This document shows, piece after piece, positions 33,808 through 45,361 of a stretch of DNA of 64,000 bases (position 1 is its first letter; every line of letters starts with the position of its first letter). Source of the DNA: Lactarius indigo (taxonomy: Eukaryota > Basidiomycota > Agaricomycetes > Russulales > Russulaceae); the NCBI GenBank assembly GCA_025766275.1, contig JAFKAC010000005.1, positions 1,302,001-1,366,000 on the forward strand. The letters are read 5' to 3'. Both the position numbers and the translations under genes were made by a program. The notes below the pieces were generated by a model, which did no database searches, was not told the origin of the DNA, and was given only the letters and a program-made list of their open reading frames with translations.

Positions 33808-35387
33808 CAAATGCTTCATTCATCCGCTATCAAGACCTTCCTTCACCATCTGACCGTTGTACATCATGTCTCTCCGCTTACCGTTTCTCACAACTTATTT
33901 GCGTCTCAAAGAACGCAGAGCATCTTTGTATCAGTGCTATCTCCGAGGTCATCCTTAACGACCGGTCCCTAGGAAGTCCAGAAGGTTCATTAACACCACA
34001 CTTGGCTACTCTCGCCTCCCTCTGACTTCTGGCAGTATCTGTGACACTCTCACGCAGCGCCGACCTTCCCTCTTCATCATGCGCTCATGTTTTATCGATA
34101 CACCTCGCTTACAATTGGATGTCTTTGCGGCAGCAGTCTGCTGGTAGATATGTCCGCTCTTTGTGCGAGTATGCAACTTATTACTTGCTAAGGTCTCTCC
34201 ATCTTCTCGCCTCAAATTCTTCTCCCCTTTCAACCGGCTTTGAATAAACTCGTGCACAAGTTATTTTCTGTCCATTTTGTTGGGTCTGTTTTTGGTACCC
34301 TGAGAGCACCGACGAGAATTTGATCCGTGGCTTTTAGTCGCTATCCTTGGCTATTCGGCCCTTTGCGGACGGTATGTTTCATGTATTATCGGAAATCTTC
34401 TCGGTCTGGACTGTGCCGTACAGAAACTCTATCTAGAACTCCAGTGGTTTCCTTCACTTGTTCGATCGTTGCTGGCGATAACGGCCCGGTCTGAAAACTC
34501 GAGTTTTCACAGCGAATGTCAAGAACTTTTGAAAGTAAGAGGGCCCTCCTTTTATATCGATCGGAACCGATCACCGCCTACAGAGAATCCATAACAAAAC
34601 GTCGATATACAAACGGGTAGTAGGTGATACGCATCGTTCTCTCTCCTCGCAACGCAGTTGCCCGTCAGATTCGCCAGCAGTCGAAGCCAGTGATGAAGAC
34701 ACCCTTATTTCGGCATTGGAGATCGTGTTGAAGATCACGGCTCGCTCCCCTCCATTTAAGGTGCGTTTCTGCCAAGAGTGGCCATAACTAGGTGTCAAGC
34801 CGTAATAGGATGCTTTCTGTCTTGCAACTTCGAAGCGGTCCTCCTCAGACGACGAGGAGGCATTGAATTTTTCTGGGCCCGTGTTCTGTCGGCCCTCTCA
34901 GGACTTTTCTGGTGACATACTTTCATGGGACGACTTAGTGCCACCGGAAGTTTGCTTCTCGGGCCACGGGACCCCGGAGCATAAAGAAAGTATTTGGTCG
35001 GGAGAGTCAGAAGAAGACATAACCGTTGGTGATGACGAGCCCTATTCAACCCCCCAAACACATTCTTCCGAGGGTTCTGGGCTTCTCATCTCCGGGAAAT
35101 CGCTGACTAGTCGATCAAACTGCGACTCTGGTGTGAGCGACGAGGACGAGAACCCATTTACATCGGCCGATATGTCACCACTTCTGGCACCTGAATGGCA
35201 CACACGAATGGTTCTATCCTACCTATTTGTGTAACCATGCGCAAACACTCACCACTATTCCTAGCGAAAGCATGCATGTCCACCCCGCTGTGAAAATTTT
35301 ACAGCCCCTGATCATGATCTGGGTGCACAATCTGATTTCTGTATCTTTGACAACGACATGGATGGGATGTTGCTTGCCTTTGACTAA
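33808..35387 (+). CDS. Uncharacterised, probably membrane-associated protein with an acidic C-terminus (exons uncertain)
   Basis: Well-supported 3' exons: KLYLELQWFPSLVRSLLAIT ARSENSSFHSECQELLK, then a canonical 60-nt intron (GTAAGAGG...CTACAG) and RIHNKTSIYKRVVGDTHRSL ... VEASDEDTLISALEIVLKIT, another intron (GTGCGTTT...TAATAG) and a long acidic exon with SSSDDEEALNFSGPVFCRPS, LSWDDLVPPEVCFSG, GESEEDITVGDDEPYS, and a last exon ending NDMDGMLLAFD (stop 35385-35387). Upstream segments are hydrophobic (DPWLLVAILGYSALCGR; YFLSILLGLFLVP; RPSLFIMRSCF) but their frames do not join cleanly, perhaps because of one-base errors like those elsewhere. The start is a guess. I recognise no family; an ER or peroxisomal membrane protein with a regulatory tail would fit. 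Confidence 0.42.
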
Positions 35388-35777
35388 GATGGTTCTCGGA
35401 AAATATGATGGGTTCTTTCCACTCGGCGTGCCACAGGTCTGATTGACAGGCCGGTCAGAAATTTTCATTCGTGGCATGTGTCAGGTTACTATTTTTTATT
35501 TTATTTTATACTGTACTCTGTATCGTCACGTCGCTCGCCCGACTGGAATCAATGTGATTTCAATTTATTCTGATACTGCGGGAATGGCCGCAAGAGATTA
35601 AGCTCCGACCGAAGGAGGCACCACTAAGTCGGGGGCAATTTCGCTTTGTGTTCTTATCCACCCGGTCATTAAGAGCTCATACCCATTCCCTGTTTCCATT
35701 GATTTAAAACCCACGACGGTAGAGCTCTATCTGCTCTTCCCCACTCATCTGGCCTCAATCCGTGTGCTTTTCCGACC
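35388..35777. other. Intergenic region upstream of the endosulfine gene
   Basis: 390 bp; promoter of IGO1 and 3' end of the preceding gene. An AT-rich TTTTTATTTTATTTTATA stretch lies near 35491-35510. No gene recognised. Confidence 0.5.
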
Positions 35778-36424
35778 ATGTCCGCCATGCTTCCTGCAAG
35801 GGCCAAGAAGGTTGACATTAGTGTATGTCTCGCACCGCCTCTCGTCCCCCCCTCCTCTCGTGTCCCTCGCTCTGCATGCCCACACTTCCCCACCTATTCT
35901 ATCGAACTACTCGCTAACCACATCGGCCCTCCATTTTCCAGAAATTGACTGAGGAGGAACAGAAGCTCTTCCGTCTATATGGTAAACTTCCGACTCATAA
36001 GAACATCCTCACCAAGATGCAGAAGGTGCTGATTTGGATCTTATCTTTCTTCTTTTGTATGTGTCTGATCGTCGTGCGTTTACATTAGGACCGCAAATAC
36101 TTCGACTCTGGTGACTATGCCCTGTCTAAAGCAGGCGTCGGTCCGCAGAACGCCGTAGGTACGGCAATCCCCAATCCAGAGAAGTATGTTGCCTCGCCTT
36201 TTCCTCGTGGATCTGATTTGATGTCGGATCATAGCATTCCGCATGCCTCCTCGCATGCCACCCACCAGATACTGTCTACCTCTCCCGCCAATTCAGCTAC
36301 CAGCCCAGTTCGTGAAAGTGTGCTTGCACTGAACGAGACGTCGCTCCCCGACGATCGCGAAGATCCCTTTCATCCACCCGAGTCAGCTGCTCCAGCCCCT
36401 GTTGCTACTTCCACACAGAAGTGA
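35778..36424 (+). CDS. IGO1: Endosulfine/ARPP19 family PP2A inhibitor (Igo1)
   Basis: Small regulator that, once phosphorylated by the Rim15/Greatwall kinase, inhibits PP2A-B55 at quiescence or mitotic entry. Exons: MSAMLPARAKKVDIS, then KLTEEEQKLFRLYGKLPTHK NILTKMQK, then DRKYFDSGDYALSKAGVGPQ NAVGTAIPNPE, then a Ser/Thr/Pro-rich tail ending PAPVATSTQK. The core FDSGDY holds the Greatwall target serine and the PP2A-binding acidic residues. Three introns, all in phase. The tail beyond the core is longer than in yeast but common in filamentous fungi. No frame break. Confidence 0.95.
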
Positions 36425-37668
36425 GCACGTGAGCTAGTGCACGCACACGATTCGTTCGGCATCTACGTCTCATGTTGTGCCATTTCCCATGCCTTTTGCT
36501 TACGATAATGCATCTCATGGTTCAGCGTCCGCATCTCATTGGTGACATTTCTCCTCTTCCGTTCTCTGTGTCCCGCATTGGGTCGGTCATTGCTATTGAT
36601 GGGTGCGCGGTCCACCGCGCTTCTCGTCGCCCCACTCATCAGCCTCATTCATGCGGCACATGTCGCTGTTGTACCATCCTATCCGGTCCTTTTGGTATGC
36701 ATATCAATTTGCGACCGGATTGTATCTATCTTCCGCCTGTCGTTTATCATACACAGTAAAAACACCAACGAGCTTGTATTGAGGGATAATATGGTTTTTC
36801 ACATCCTCGGTTTCTCTGCTGCACGAATTCGTCCCTAGGCGTATGTTCCATCAACGGAAAATCAACATGGAACAACGCATACATCACGGTTTCATGGATA
36901 GACTTTTATTGTTAACCCGCAGATGTTGGTTCAACGTGCTCGATAGTATCTCTATCGTTGAACGTTGAACCCCCCGTTAACGTTTTCTACCGGACGTGCC
37001 ACCGAAGATACCCTGTCCAAGACGAACCGACGCCGCTGCATATTTTTTACGAGTACCATAGGTGAAACTGATAGGCGTGAAAGTTTACGACTTGTCTTCC
37101 AACGACAGACATTCGATCAACCTTCAATGAACCGGAAGCTCTATCGTCCTTAAGTGAGCAGTTACGGTTGCCTTTCGCAGAGCGTTGCCTGCCACTGACA
37201 TCTAGAATTTACATGGCTTATGATAACACCATGTGCTCAAAGAATGACCTGTAGTACATCTGAGTTTAGAGCATGCGGACTGTGATGGAAGTACCGTAAC
37301 TTCTGCTCGTGATTGCACAGGTTCTCACACTTGCGCCCAAAAATTTAAATAGAGTACACTTTGTAGGTCCTATAGGTATGAGTGTGAGTAACAGGTACTC
37401 GACTGTAGGGTGAATTGATCCGGTGCGATATTCCCATGAGCCAACTATTTACTATTTGTTCTTGTTTTCGCAAGCGCTCACTTGCCACGGTGACTGACGA
37501 CGCGCTTTTGCTCGGAGTACGCGTTGTGTTGCGCTGCACTGAACTGGCCATCGCCAGGAGGGCACAAGGTCATTTTATTTGGTCTTGCGATGAGGTCCGT
37601 AAAATCATGCCTGCTATGTTACTGTAATGTGCTGACCATGCTGTACCCTTAGCTGACCTAGCTGACTT
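36425..37668. other. 1.24-kb intergenic stretch without a recognised gene
   Basis: Lies between IGO1 and the PPR-like gene, both on the plus strand. The longest open frame (36539-36838, plus) encodes a hydrophobic peptide without similarity that I recognise, and it lacks splice partners. No tRNA, repeat or transposon signal seen. Probably the IGO1 3'UTR plus the downstream promoter. Confidence 0.45.
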
Positions 37669-40059
37669 ATGTTCATTTGTCGCCTCCGACTCCTTCCAAC
37701 ACCTTCACCCTCGTTTTGTAGCCATGTCATCATCACCCAGAGGTTTTCATCTAGGGCGACGACCCCATCGCAACAGTGCCTGGCAGTTTCCACATTTCAC
37801 GCGGCCTCCTCTTCCCAAACACCCATATTTGACTCACCACCCTCCGACCACCTCCAGTATTTGGGGGACAACCCCCCCTCATGGTCCGACCAAGACGCGG
37901 ACAGGAAACCCATATTCCCTATTAATCAAGAGGAGACGGAGAAAAAGGTCGATTCGGACCCCTTGCCTACATTGTGCGAACTATACGCACGTCTCAGCAC
38001 GTCTTCCTCGAAGCTCCCCACCCCCCTCTCGATCGAACAAGTCCGTGGCGTCGCGCTACGTGCACAAGAGGAAAGATGCAAAACTGCGCTGGATAATCTC
38101 ACAAGAAACATTCTGGGGTCCCCAGAGCCCGTGCGGACCGAACATGCGAGAATCTTGTTCTCGATTCCTCGTCTGCATTTGAACCCATCTCTCACGGCGT
38201 CTCTCTTATCTCACACTGTCACAAACCTCCTCTCATCTCTTTCCCTAAACGCGTCCGCACATATAGCCTACACTCTCATGCATCACTACTCACCATCCAT
38301 AACGAAGTCGTTCTTGGCGTGTCTTGCCGGGAACATCTCAGAAGCCCTGAAGTCACATCAAGGATGTGATCACACTCCTCTGACGAACTTGGAGGACACT
38401 ACCCTTATATGGTCCCTGTTCCGACTCGTCATGCACTTGTCCAAATTACGTATGGGAAAGCCCGCGATGCGCCTATTGCAGTCTTTGATAGAGGCTTCTT
38501 ATATCCCGCCTGAAGCCATTCACCGCGCGGATCATTCTTCAGGAGACTTCCATCTGATCATCACACTCACCCTCGTCCGTTCATGCATCTTTTGGAACTG
38601 GAATCGCAAAGCCCTTGTCCTTATGAAGAATTACCTCGGCGAAGCGTCTTCAGTAGGACCGGTGATCACCAGGTTATGCCAAGATGTCTTATATACTCTT
38701 ATGGAGTTTCCTACGATCGAAGACTTGAAGCTTAGTCTCACTTTCATCAAAGATACAGTGTCAAGTCCGGAGCCCCTTACCGTTTCTCCCGGCATAGTTC
38801 GTCAGATGTATGCCAATGCCCAGCACCTCGACCAACCCCATATAGCCACTAGCCTTTTCATACTCTCACTAAATCAAGCCGCTCGCCCCCCCGTTGAGTT
38901 CCCACTACCCAGTGGCTCGGCGCTGACATGGTTACTCCGCCATCTGTCCCGCCAAACTGCCCACATGCACCTAAGCAGACGCCTAGTCGAACAAGTTGTG
39001 AACCGCTACGAGCATATTCCTCTAGCCGATCGAGCAGAATTTATTTCTATCGCAGCCGAGAGTGGGTTCGCAAGCCCCGCTAGGACCCTCTGGCTACGCT
39101 ACTCTTCGGGGAAGGAGGGGCAGATGGTCGCGGGAAATGCTGCCATGGTGGTACGCATGTGCAGCCTTTTCGCTACCCTGCGCCGAAAGGCCGTCAGCAA
39201 GTCCGGAAATTCCCAAGTGGTTGAAAAAACGACAATTTCCTCCGTCGACGGTGGCCTTGATGATGCAGGGATAGACTTCTATACACAGTCAGAGGAGGAA
39301 GAGGATCTTAGGAATTTTGCGAACTTAGTCCTGACCAGATTTCGCAAGGCGAAGGAGCCGCTCCAGCAAGCGTCCAGAGAAGACCTCAATGCGCTAGCCC
39401 GTGCGAATATCATACTTGGCCGTGTCAAAGAAGGATTGGAGACCCTACGAGTTGTACTGGACCGAAAGGAACGTCCCGACCCCCATGACGTGAACGTAGT
39501 ACTCTCCGCGATTGCGGAGGTTGATCCTCGAACTGCGCTGAAGATGGTTCAACGCATGGTTGCATCTGGACTAGGACCTGACGGCGTCTCGTTCGGTACG
39601 GTCATGTATCAAGCTGCAAGACATCGCGACATTGCGGTAATTACCGGCTTGCTCCATTTGGCGCGGGAAAGTGGCCAACAGTTCACTACCAAAACTATTG
39701 CCGCAGTCATCCGAGCGAGCGTGGTGTTTAGTGGCACGGACAAGGACGCCGTCCGTGACAATTTAACTCGGGCGCTAGAGATCATCATTGCCAACGAACA
39801 CTCGAACCACCTCGTGTCATGGAATATGTGCAAGTTTTGCATCGAAGAGGCTCTGAAGGCGGATGACCCCACTCTTGCGTTCCAGTTTTGGAACCGTTTG
39901 CTGCGAACCAGAGCCGAATGGGACGACATCTCTCATGCGTCTCTCCGACGACAGATCGTGAAGAGTATTCACACCCACCGCAAAAAGGGACACGTCGACG
40001 CGGATGAAGGTCGAAAGATGGTTTCTGCGCTAAGAGGGCGCAGTCGTAGAAAGACGTGA
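37669..40059 (+). CDS. Large mitochondrial PPR-like fungal protein (intronless)
   Basis: Single 796-codon reading frame, the longest uninterrupted frame in the window, unusual among these intron-rich genes. The N-terminus MFICRLRLLPTPSPSFCSHV followed by ITQRFSSRATTP is basic, Ser/Arg-rich and lacks acidic residues, as in mitochondrial presequences. The rest is nearly all helical with repeated helix pairs, and the C-terminal third has PPR-like pairs (RANIILGRVKEGLETLRVVL, HDVNVVLSAIAEVDPRTALK, GLGPDGVSFGTVMYQAARHR, IAVITGLLHLARESGQQFTT). The C-terminus is basic (RGRSRRKT). Such fungal proteins serve mitochondrial RNA processing or translation; the RNA target cannot be read from sequence. Repeats are degenerate, so TPR-like is an alternative. 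Confidence 0.85.
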   Translation: MFICRLRLLPTPSPSFCSHVIITQRFSSRATTPSQQCLAVSTFHAASSSQTPIFDSPPSDHLQYLGDNPPSWSDQDADRKPIFPINQEETEKKVDSDPLPTLCELYARLSTSSSKLPTPLSIEQVRGVALRAQEERCKTALDNLTRNILGSPEPVRTEHARILFSIPRLHLNPSLTASLLSHTVTNLLSSLSLNASAHIAYTLMHHYSPSITKSFLACLAGNISEALKSHQGCDHTPLTNLEDTTLIWSLFRLVMHLSKLRMGKPAMRLLQSLIEASYIPPEAIHRADHSSGDFHLIITLTLVRSCIFWNWNRKALVLMKNYLGEASSVGPVITRLCQDVLYTLMEFPTIEDLKLSLTFIKDTVSSPEPLTVSPGIVRQMYANAQHLDQPHIATSLFILSLNQAARPPVEFPLPSGSALTWLLRHLSRQTAHMHLSRRLVEQVVNRYEHIPLADRAEFISIAAESGFASPARTLWLRYSSGKEGQMVAGNAAMVVRMCSLFATLRRKAVSKSGNSQVVEKTTISSVDGGLDDAGIDFYTQSEEEEDLRNFANLVLTRFRKAKEPLQQASREDLNALARANIILGRVKEGLETLRVVLDRKERPDPHDVNVVLSAIAEVDPRTALKMVQRMVASGLGPDGVSFGTVMYQAARHRDIAVITGLLHLARESGQQFTTKTIAAVIRASVVFSGTDKDAVRDNLTRALEIIIANEHSNHLVSWNMCKFCIEEALKADDPTLAFQFWNRLLRTRAEWDDISHASLRRQIVKSIHTHRKKGHVDADEGRKMVSALRGRSRRKT

Positions 40060-40623
40060 GCAATTGTGCGCGACTTGGTCCGTATGGAGGTCTGATCCGA
40101 TGGATTGGTTTATGAGGGACGCACGTTTGGTCGAGCTTTTTACGTTCGAGAATGTAGGGGGACAAAAAAAAATAGAGTAAGTAGATTACAGTTTGCGTGG
40201 TCACACATGAGGAGTGCATGAGCAGTGACAGCTGGCAGGGTTGCGATGAAGCCCTATCGCACGCACCGCATGGACACAGCGAATAATCGGATGAAAATTA
40301 CAGCCACCGTCAGTTCGTACTGTAAGCCGAGCCGAAGAACGGTCATTGATCGGCTTTGCCCAACTGGGTATCGGCCCTCTCGGCTCGGGCTCGGGGGATG
40401 AGTCGTTTCGGAAGGGAAGTCATCACCAGGGTCATCACCAGGGTGCGCCAACCACGCGTGTCGTCGTGTCGAGGAAGTTCTGAAAGGACGAGCACCTGAT
40501 TTGGACTTGATATTAGATCTTGCTGAAGATCCACGACAAGTCGCCAAAACGGTGCGGCAATGGACCACGGATTGAGATATTTGCGACTGTAACACCCTCC
40601 TCCTCGACACACCTTTTGTCTCC
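40060..40623. other. Intergenic region upstream of the Zn2Cys6 regulator
   Basis: 564 bp between the PPR-like stop and the regulator start. Contains a 12-bp tandem duplication (40420-40443). Open frames on the minus strand here (for example 40343-40903) show no domain and run across the regulator's first exon and intron; I treat them as chance. Confidence 0.45.
40420..40443. repeat. 12-bp perfect tandem duplication
   Basis: TCATCACCAGGG occurs twice in direct succession. Too short and isolated to be a minisatellite; a possible replication-slippage product in the regulator promoter. Confidence 0.8.
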
Positions 40624-43538
40624 ATGCCTGTCTCTCGTCAGAAGAAAGAAAATGGATCTTGCTCTGATGACTCCACCGCCGCCACCTCCACCAAGGAGGG
40701 CTACCCTGAAAGCAGCAAGATAAAGAGAAAGTGAGCCTTTGTTCTTGCCCGAACTTTCTCCGTTTCGCCCGCCTTTCTACCTCAAGCTTTGGCTGCCCTC
40801 CCTCTATCCCTCTCTCTTTCTCTTTCGTCGTCCATCTCCTCTTCCTCCCGTTCCCCCTCTCGAGCGCTCGCGTCCTCGTCCTCCTCAGGTTTCTCGCTGT
40901 CATGTTATTTTAATTTTGCTTTTGTTATCTTGGATGTCATGCTGACATGCTTGTCTTATCTGTATTTAGGCGCCAGTCTCAAAGTAAGCCACCGTCTTCT
41001 CATTTCATTTCCGCGCGCTTTGTTAACCCGTTCCTCTGTAGGCTGCGATGCTTGTCGTGCTCGTAAGGTGAGGTGCGCGAGGGACAACCCAGACGACCCC
41101 CAGTCGTCTTGCAAGCATTGCATCACCCTCGGCATTCCTTGCACCTACGATTACCAGCCAAAGAAACGCGGCCCACCAAATCTGTACGGCATCATACCTT
41201 GCGCACTTACTTCTTTGATCCTAGACGCCACTACAGGTACTTGCGTCGGCTTCAGGAAGCCGCTGCAGCCGCTGCCGCTCAACAGCAGCAGGAAAATCAA
41301 AATGGGGAGACTTCTCCCCTCTCCGCCAGACCAAACATGACAGGTTCACGGCAACAAGCCACCACCATCGCCCAGCCTTCTTCTAGTTTCCTGGAGCAGT
41401 CTCTGAACAATGTTGGACCCTCCCTTCCCTCCGGCTCCCTGCAATCCTCCCATTTTGCGATTACGGCTGACGCGTATCACTCACATTATCAACCCATATC
41501 TTCGTCTTCGTTCGGCACTTCGCCCGTCGACGCGCAACGCTCACCAAAGGCTGACGACACACAGTCCTTCATGTATCCTCCAGAGCAGTTCAGTACATAT
41601 CCGTTGTACAACTGGTCGTACCGACAGCACCAGCAAGTGCCACCACCAAACACGTTTCCGCCACTTTCCTATTATTATCGTCCACACAGTCTTGAAGACG
41701 TTGCCCCCCGCGACACTATCATGTTGATCATTGCGCTATTCTTTGACTTTGTCTACCCTCTTTCCCCTTGTGTCCACAAGCCGTCGTACATGGCCGATCT
41801 TCACGCACGGAGGGAGGAGCGTGATCCTCTTTTCTTTGCGTTGGTCATGTCGACTGTAGCCTCTACTCTTGTCCAACTTCCACGGTCATATCTTCCTATG
41901 GGACGACACGCAGTGCGTAAGCTGGCGCAGACATGTCACGAAGCCAGTCGCCATATTTCTGTTGCATCATATGATCCACCAACGTCAATGCATGTTGTAA
42001 TCCGTTATTTGTGAGTGCAATCATCACCTGAAATCTGCGCGCATTTGGCTTACTTTCTTCTAGCGATTGTATTTATCACTTCTGCGAAGGTCACGACGCC
42101 ACACAGCACGCCGCATTTGGTGAGGCAGCACACATCGCCGTCACGCTCCGAATGCATGAAGAATCGTCTTATGACGGTCTGGACCTCATTGAATGCGAAG
42201 TGCGGCGTAGAACCTTCTGGCTGTTATTTGGAGGTACGACGCTACAACCTGATCTAAACGTCTTTTGTTTCACTTGCCTAACGTTCCCCCCCAGCGGACA
42301 AATCGATGTCAATCCTCCTCGGGCGTCCCATCTGCCTTAGAGACGAAGACTGCACGGTACACTTCCCAAAAGAGCTTGACGACGAATAGTAAGCACCGTC
42401 TCTGGACCAGGCTCACTTTGTTCATCCTTGAATACGCCCCATGCCTGTCACTGTCTCATTTAGCATTACGCCGAGCGCGTATCTACCTCAGCCCCATGGC
42501 AAGCCCTCATTGGTTTCTGGCCTCAACTGTATAACGCGGATTTTTGCCCTCCTTGGCGAGATTCTGGTTCGCATACGCGTGGACAGGCGGTCACCACCCC
42601 AGGGCCAGTATGCCACAGCCAGGCTGGAGGAGGTCCGATCTCTCCATGCTCGAATTATGACGGCTCTTGTACACACTCCAGAGCCACTTCGATTGAAGCA
42701 AAACTCTCAACCAAATATCCCATCGGACTACGGAGGAGCTGGTTTCCGACAGGCGACATTTGCCGAAGTCAAGGACTTCTTCGACAATCCCAATGCGTCG
42801 AGGGCAAATGCGCTCAACCCCTTTCTTGTGATGCAGGCCAATATTTACGTGACACAGGTGCGTACTACCTAGCACTGTAAGTTTTTCGCGACGTTTACTT
42901 TGGCTTATATAGCAACTTGTCCGATTTGTGATCGAACAATACCGTGACGAGCTTGAGATCCAGATCCGAGGGACTACAGATGACCAGCGTGTCGCAGATG
43001 AGCAACGCATCGCGGATGATAGAGAAGCTGTTGCAAGTGATCTTCTCAACATATTGCACAAGTCCGTATCGACGACTTTTTTTTTCTTGGACCCAGATAC
43101 ATCTCAGTCCCCACTCTAGCATACCCATACAATCCATCGCCACCAATGGGCCATCTTTGGTAGGTGACATAGCGGCGTCATTAAAGCCGAGGTCCATTAA
43201 ATCCCGTTGCTAGGTTCATAAGGTTCGATTTGTTGCGTCGACGCTCCTCGATGCGGTGAGGAAAGCAGAAACGGCTCCCGCCACTGCCGCCCGAGCGCAC
43301 GCGTATCTGTGTTTGTCTTTTTCCGTCAACCCAATGTAACGCAACTTCCTGATCAGATATTATATCTCCAGGGGATTTTCTTTCCATCTTATCCGAAATC
43401 GAGCGAAACTATCTGTACGTCTTGATCTTGCAGCTCACCTCAGCTGACCAAATATTTTCATTTTCCGTCAGGCTGGATGACGATAGGGACGCAACATCCA
43501 ACGGAGACGGTATGCCGACACTGCTGAGCAACAACTGA
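40624..43538 (+). CDS. Zn(II)2Cys6 fungal transcription factor
   Basis: Nuclear regulator. Exon 1 encodes a polar N-tail (MPVSRQKKENGSCSDDSTAA ... ESSKIKRK). A 239-nt intron, the longest here, leads to a 14-nt microexon (40970-40983) and then the DNA-binding cluster CDACRARKVRCARDNPDD ... CKHCITLGIPCTYD with six cysteines in canonical spacing, followed by a basic KKRGPP linker and a Gln/Ala-rich and Ser-rich region. The middle (DTIMLIIALFFDFVYPLSPC VHKPSY; FGEAAHIAVTLRMH ... CEVRRRTFWLLFGADKSMSI LLGRP) is the fungal_trans regulatory domain. The C-terminus ends LSEIERNYLLDDDRDATSN then MPTLLSNN (stop 43536-43538). About ten introns; junctions are in phase. Target genes unknown; the architecture resembles sugar/polysaccharide-utilisation regulators, but that is only a guess. 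Confidence 0.88.
40970..40983 (+). other. 14-nt microexon in the Zn2Cys6 regulator
   Basis: Acceptor TGTATTTAG precedes and donor GTAAGCC follows. Joining AGAAA + these 14 nt + GCTGCGATGC gives KRKRQSQSCDACRARK, which keeps the frame into the zinc cluster with a basic stretch just before it. Confidence 0.7.
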
Positions 43539-43856
43539 GGCTGGTACCTTGTACTTAGACGGCTTTCGGGGACGGAATTGTACCTTTATCATTTTGTAGT
43601 CCTGATCTTAGACCGGTTCTTTGTCTCGGTCATTATTTACAATATTGCTGGTCAAATGTGATGATAGTGCTGCCTTCATTTGTTTATTGTTCTGGAAGTA
43701 ATCTCTCTGTTGCAACGTTGTCTGTCAAGTCGCTATGTTTTTACTGTAGATGTATTCACGATCAAACGCGAGGCGCGTCATGTACTGCAGGTCAAGGCGC
43801 TAAGCGCTGTGACACACCGCGCGGGTGCTTCCCTCTGCTATTCCTTCCGCACTGTC
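43539..43856. other. Intergenic region upstream of AOS1
   Basis: 318 bp between two plus-strand genes; AOS1 promoter. An open frame starting at 43680 continues into AOS1 exon 1, but the AOS1 start at 43857 is better supported. Confidence 0.5.
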
Positions 43857-45361
43857 ATGTCGCCAGACGAGCCAGGCTCAATGTCGGCGCCAGTGGTAGA
43901 AATTACAGAAGGTCTGGACATGGGCATCATCGGTATTGTGCACATTGATAACCTCTCGCTCAAGATGAGGCAGCCCTATATGACCGCCAGATCCGTTTGT
44001 GGGGATTGGAAGCCCAGCAGAGGTCCGTTCTCCTTTTCATCTCGCAGCTTCCGAACGTGATTTCATGTGTGAGACGACGACGTTGATTTGTCGAATGGTA
44101 GGATGAGGAATGCTACGATCTTCGTGGCGAACTTGCGTGGTGTCGCGACGGAGACTGTCAAAAATATCGTGCTCGCTGGAATCGGCAAACTAATCATTTG
44201 GGATTGCGAGGACGTCGCCGCTGAAGACCTTGGCGTTGGATTTTTCTTTAGGGATGAAGACATTGGAAAGAAGGTGCGTTTTATTTTTATTTTAAAAGAT
44301 TTAATCCCCACACCACCCTCTCGGCTCATGAGCTGATGCACCCGTCCTTTCTTCCGCATACGGACCTAAGGGACTTACGGCTATTCTATCATAGCGCGTG
44401 GACGCGGCCAAGTCTCGAATCGAGAGTCTCAACCCCCTCGTGACAGTCGAGACGTTGACGTCTCCATCGGTCCTAGAGCAGGGAGAACTCGAGAGGTTGG
44501 TACAGAACGTAGACCTGGTGTGCATAACAGACTCTGGACGAGATTTTATCGTGAGTGTTGTCCACTTACTCCTCGTAGTGAAAACGGTTGCAACGACGCA
44601 CGCAGGTTCGCGTCAATGAAGCATGTCGAAGATCGAAAAAGCCCCTTTATGCAGGGGGGACTTACGGGCTCCTTGGTTACATCTTCTGTGATTTGCTGGA
44701 GCACGAATACATTGCCCCGTACGTAATTTGACATGACTGTTGCAAGCAGGCATCTTATTATGTATTCGGGCGGGGATTCCAGGGATCGCTCTGGAGGGAA
44801 GCAAGAATGGAGCGAAGGACGTCAGAGTAACGGTCTCATATAGCCCGCTGCGCGAAGCCCTGGAGCATCGATGGTCGGGCATACCGCGTCGGCAGACCAA
44901 AAGTTTGAACCCCGCCGTCGTGTTCATAATCCTTGGTGAGTGTTTGTCCCATGGCGAGGGCTGGCTGACATGTAAAACGCAATAGCTTTATGGGAACTCC
45001 AAAGTATTCACCAGGGTCATCTCCCAGATGACATCGAATACGCGGACGAACTCGAATCTGTAGCAAATACACTCATCGCGAAAGCCGAGGTCAACAAGGA
45101 TGTGTTTCCTGCGATTCCCCGAGAACTCGTCGAGTGGGCGGCACTTCCATTTCGAATCGCCGAGAATCTATTTATGGTCTGACAGGACTACTGTGACGAC
45201 TGCAGGCGCACGAATTTGCACCCGTCAGTGCGGTCGTCGGTGGTATGCTCGCGCAAGATATCTTGAAGGCGCTGGGTGTGCGAGAAGCACCACTGGCCAA
45301 TTTCTTCACATTCGATGGGAGCACTGGAGGAGGGACTGTCGTCCGCATGGGCATGAGGTGA
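43857..45361 (+). CDS. AOS1: SUMO-activating enzyme E1 subunit Aos1 (SAE1)
   Basis: Non-catalytic half of the SUMO E1 that pairs with Uba2. Spliced: MSPDEPGSMSAPVVEITE, DEAALYDRQIRLWGLEAQQR, MRNATIFVANLRGVATETVK, NIVLAGIGKLIIWDCEDVAA EDLGVGFFFRDEDIGKK, RVDAAKSRIESLNPLVTVE, LVQNVDLVCITDSGRD, RVNEACRRSKKPLYAGGTYG ... CDLLEHEYIAP, then HRWSGIPRRQTKSLNPAVVF, LWELQSIHQGHLPDD, and a C-terminal AHEFAPVSAVVGGMLAQDIL KALG ... NFFTFDGSTGGGTVVRMGM, stop 45359-45361. DRQIRLWG and the ThiF-fold Rossmann strand are clear. About seven introns. One extra base near 44802 separates DRSGGK from NGAKDVRVTVSYSP; the next frame is conserved. One donor (GTCGAG, before AHEFAP) is weak. Confidence 0.92.

Noticed and set aside
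40343..40903. 186-codon minus-strand open frame over the regulator promoter, first exon and first intron
   Set aside because: Arg/Gly-rich low-complexity translation of pyrimidine-rich sequence; no splice partners or domain.
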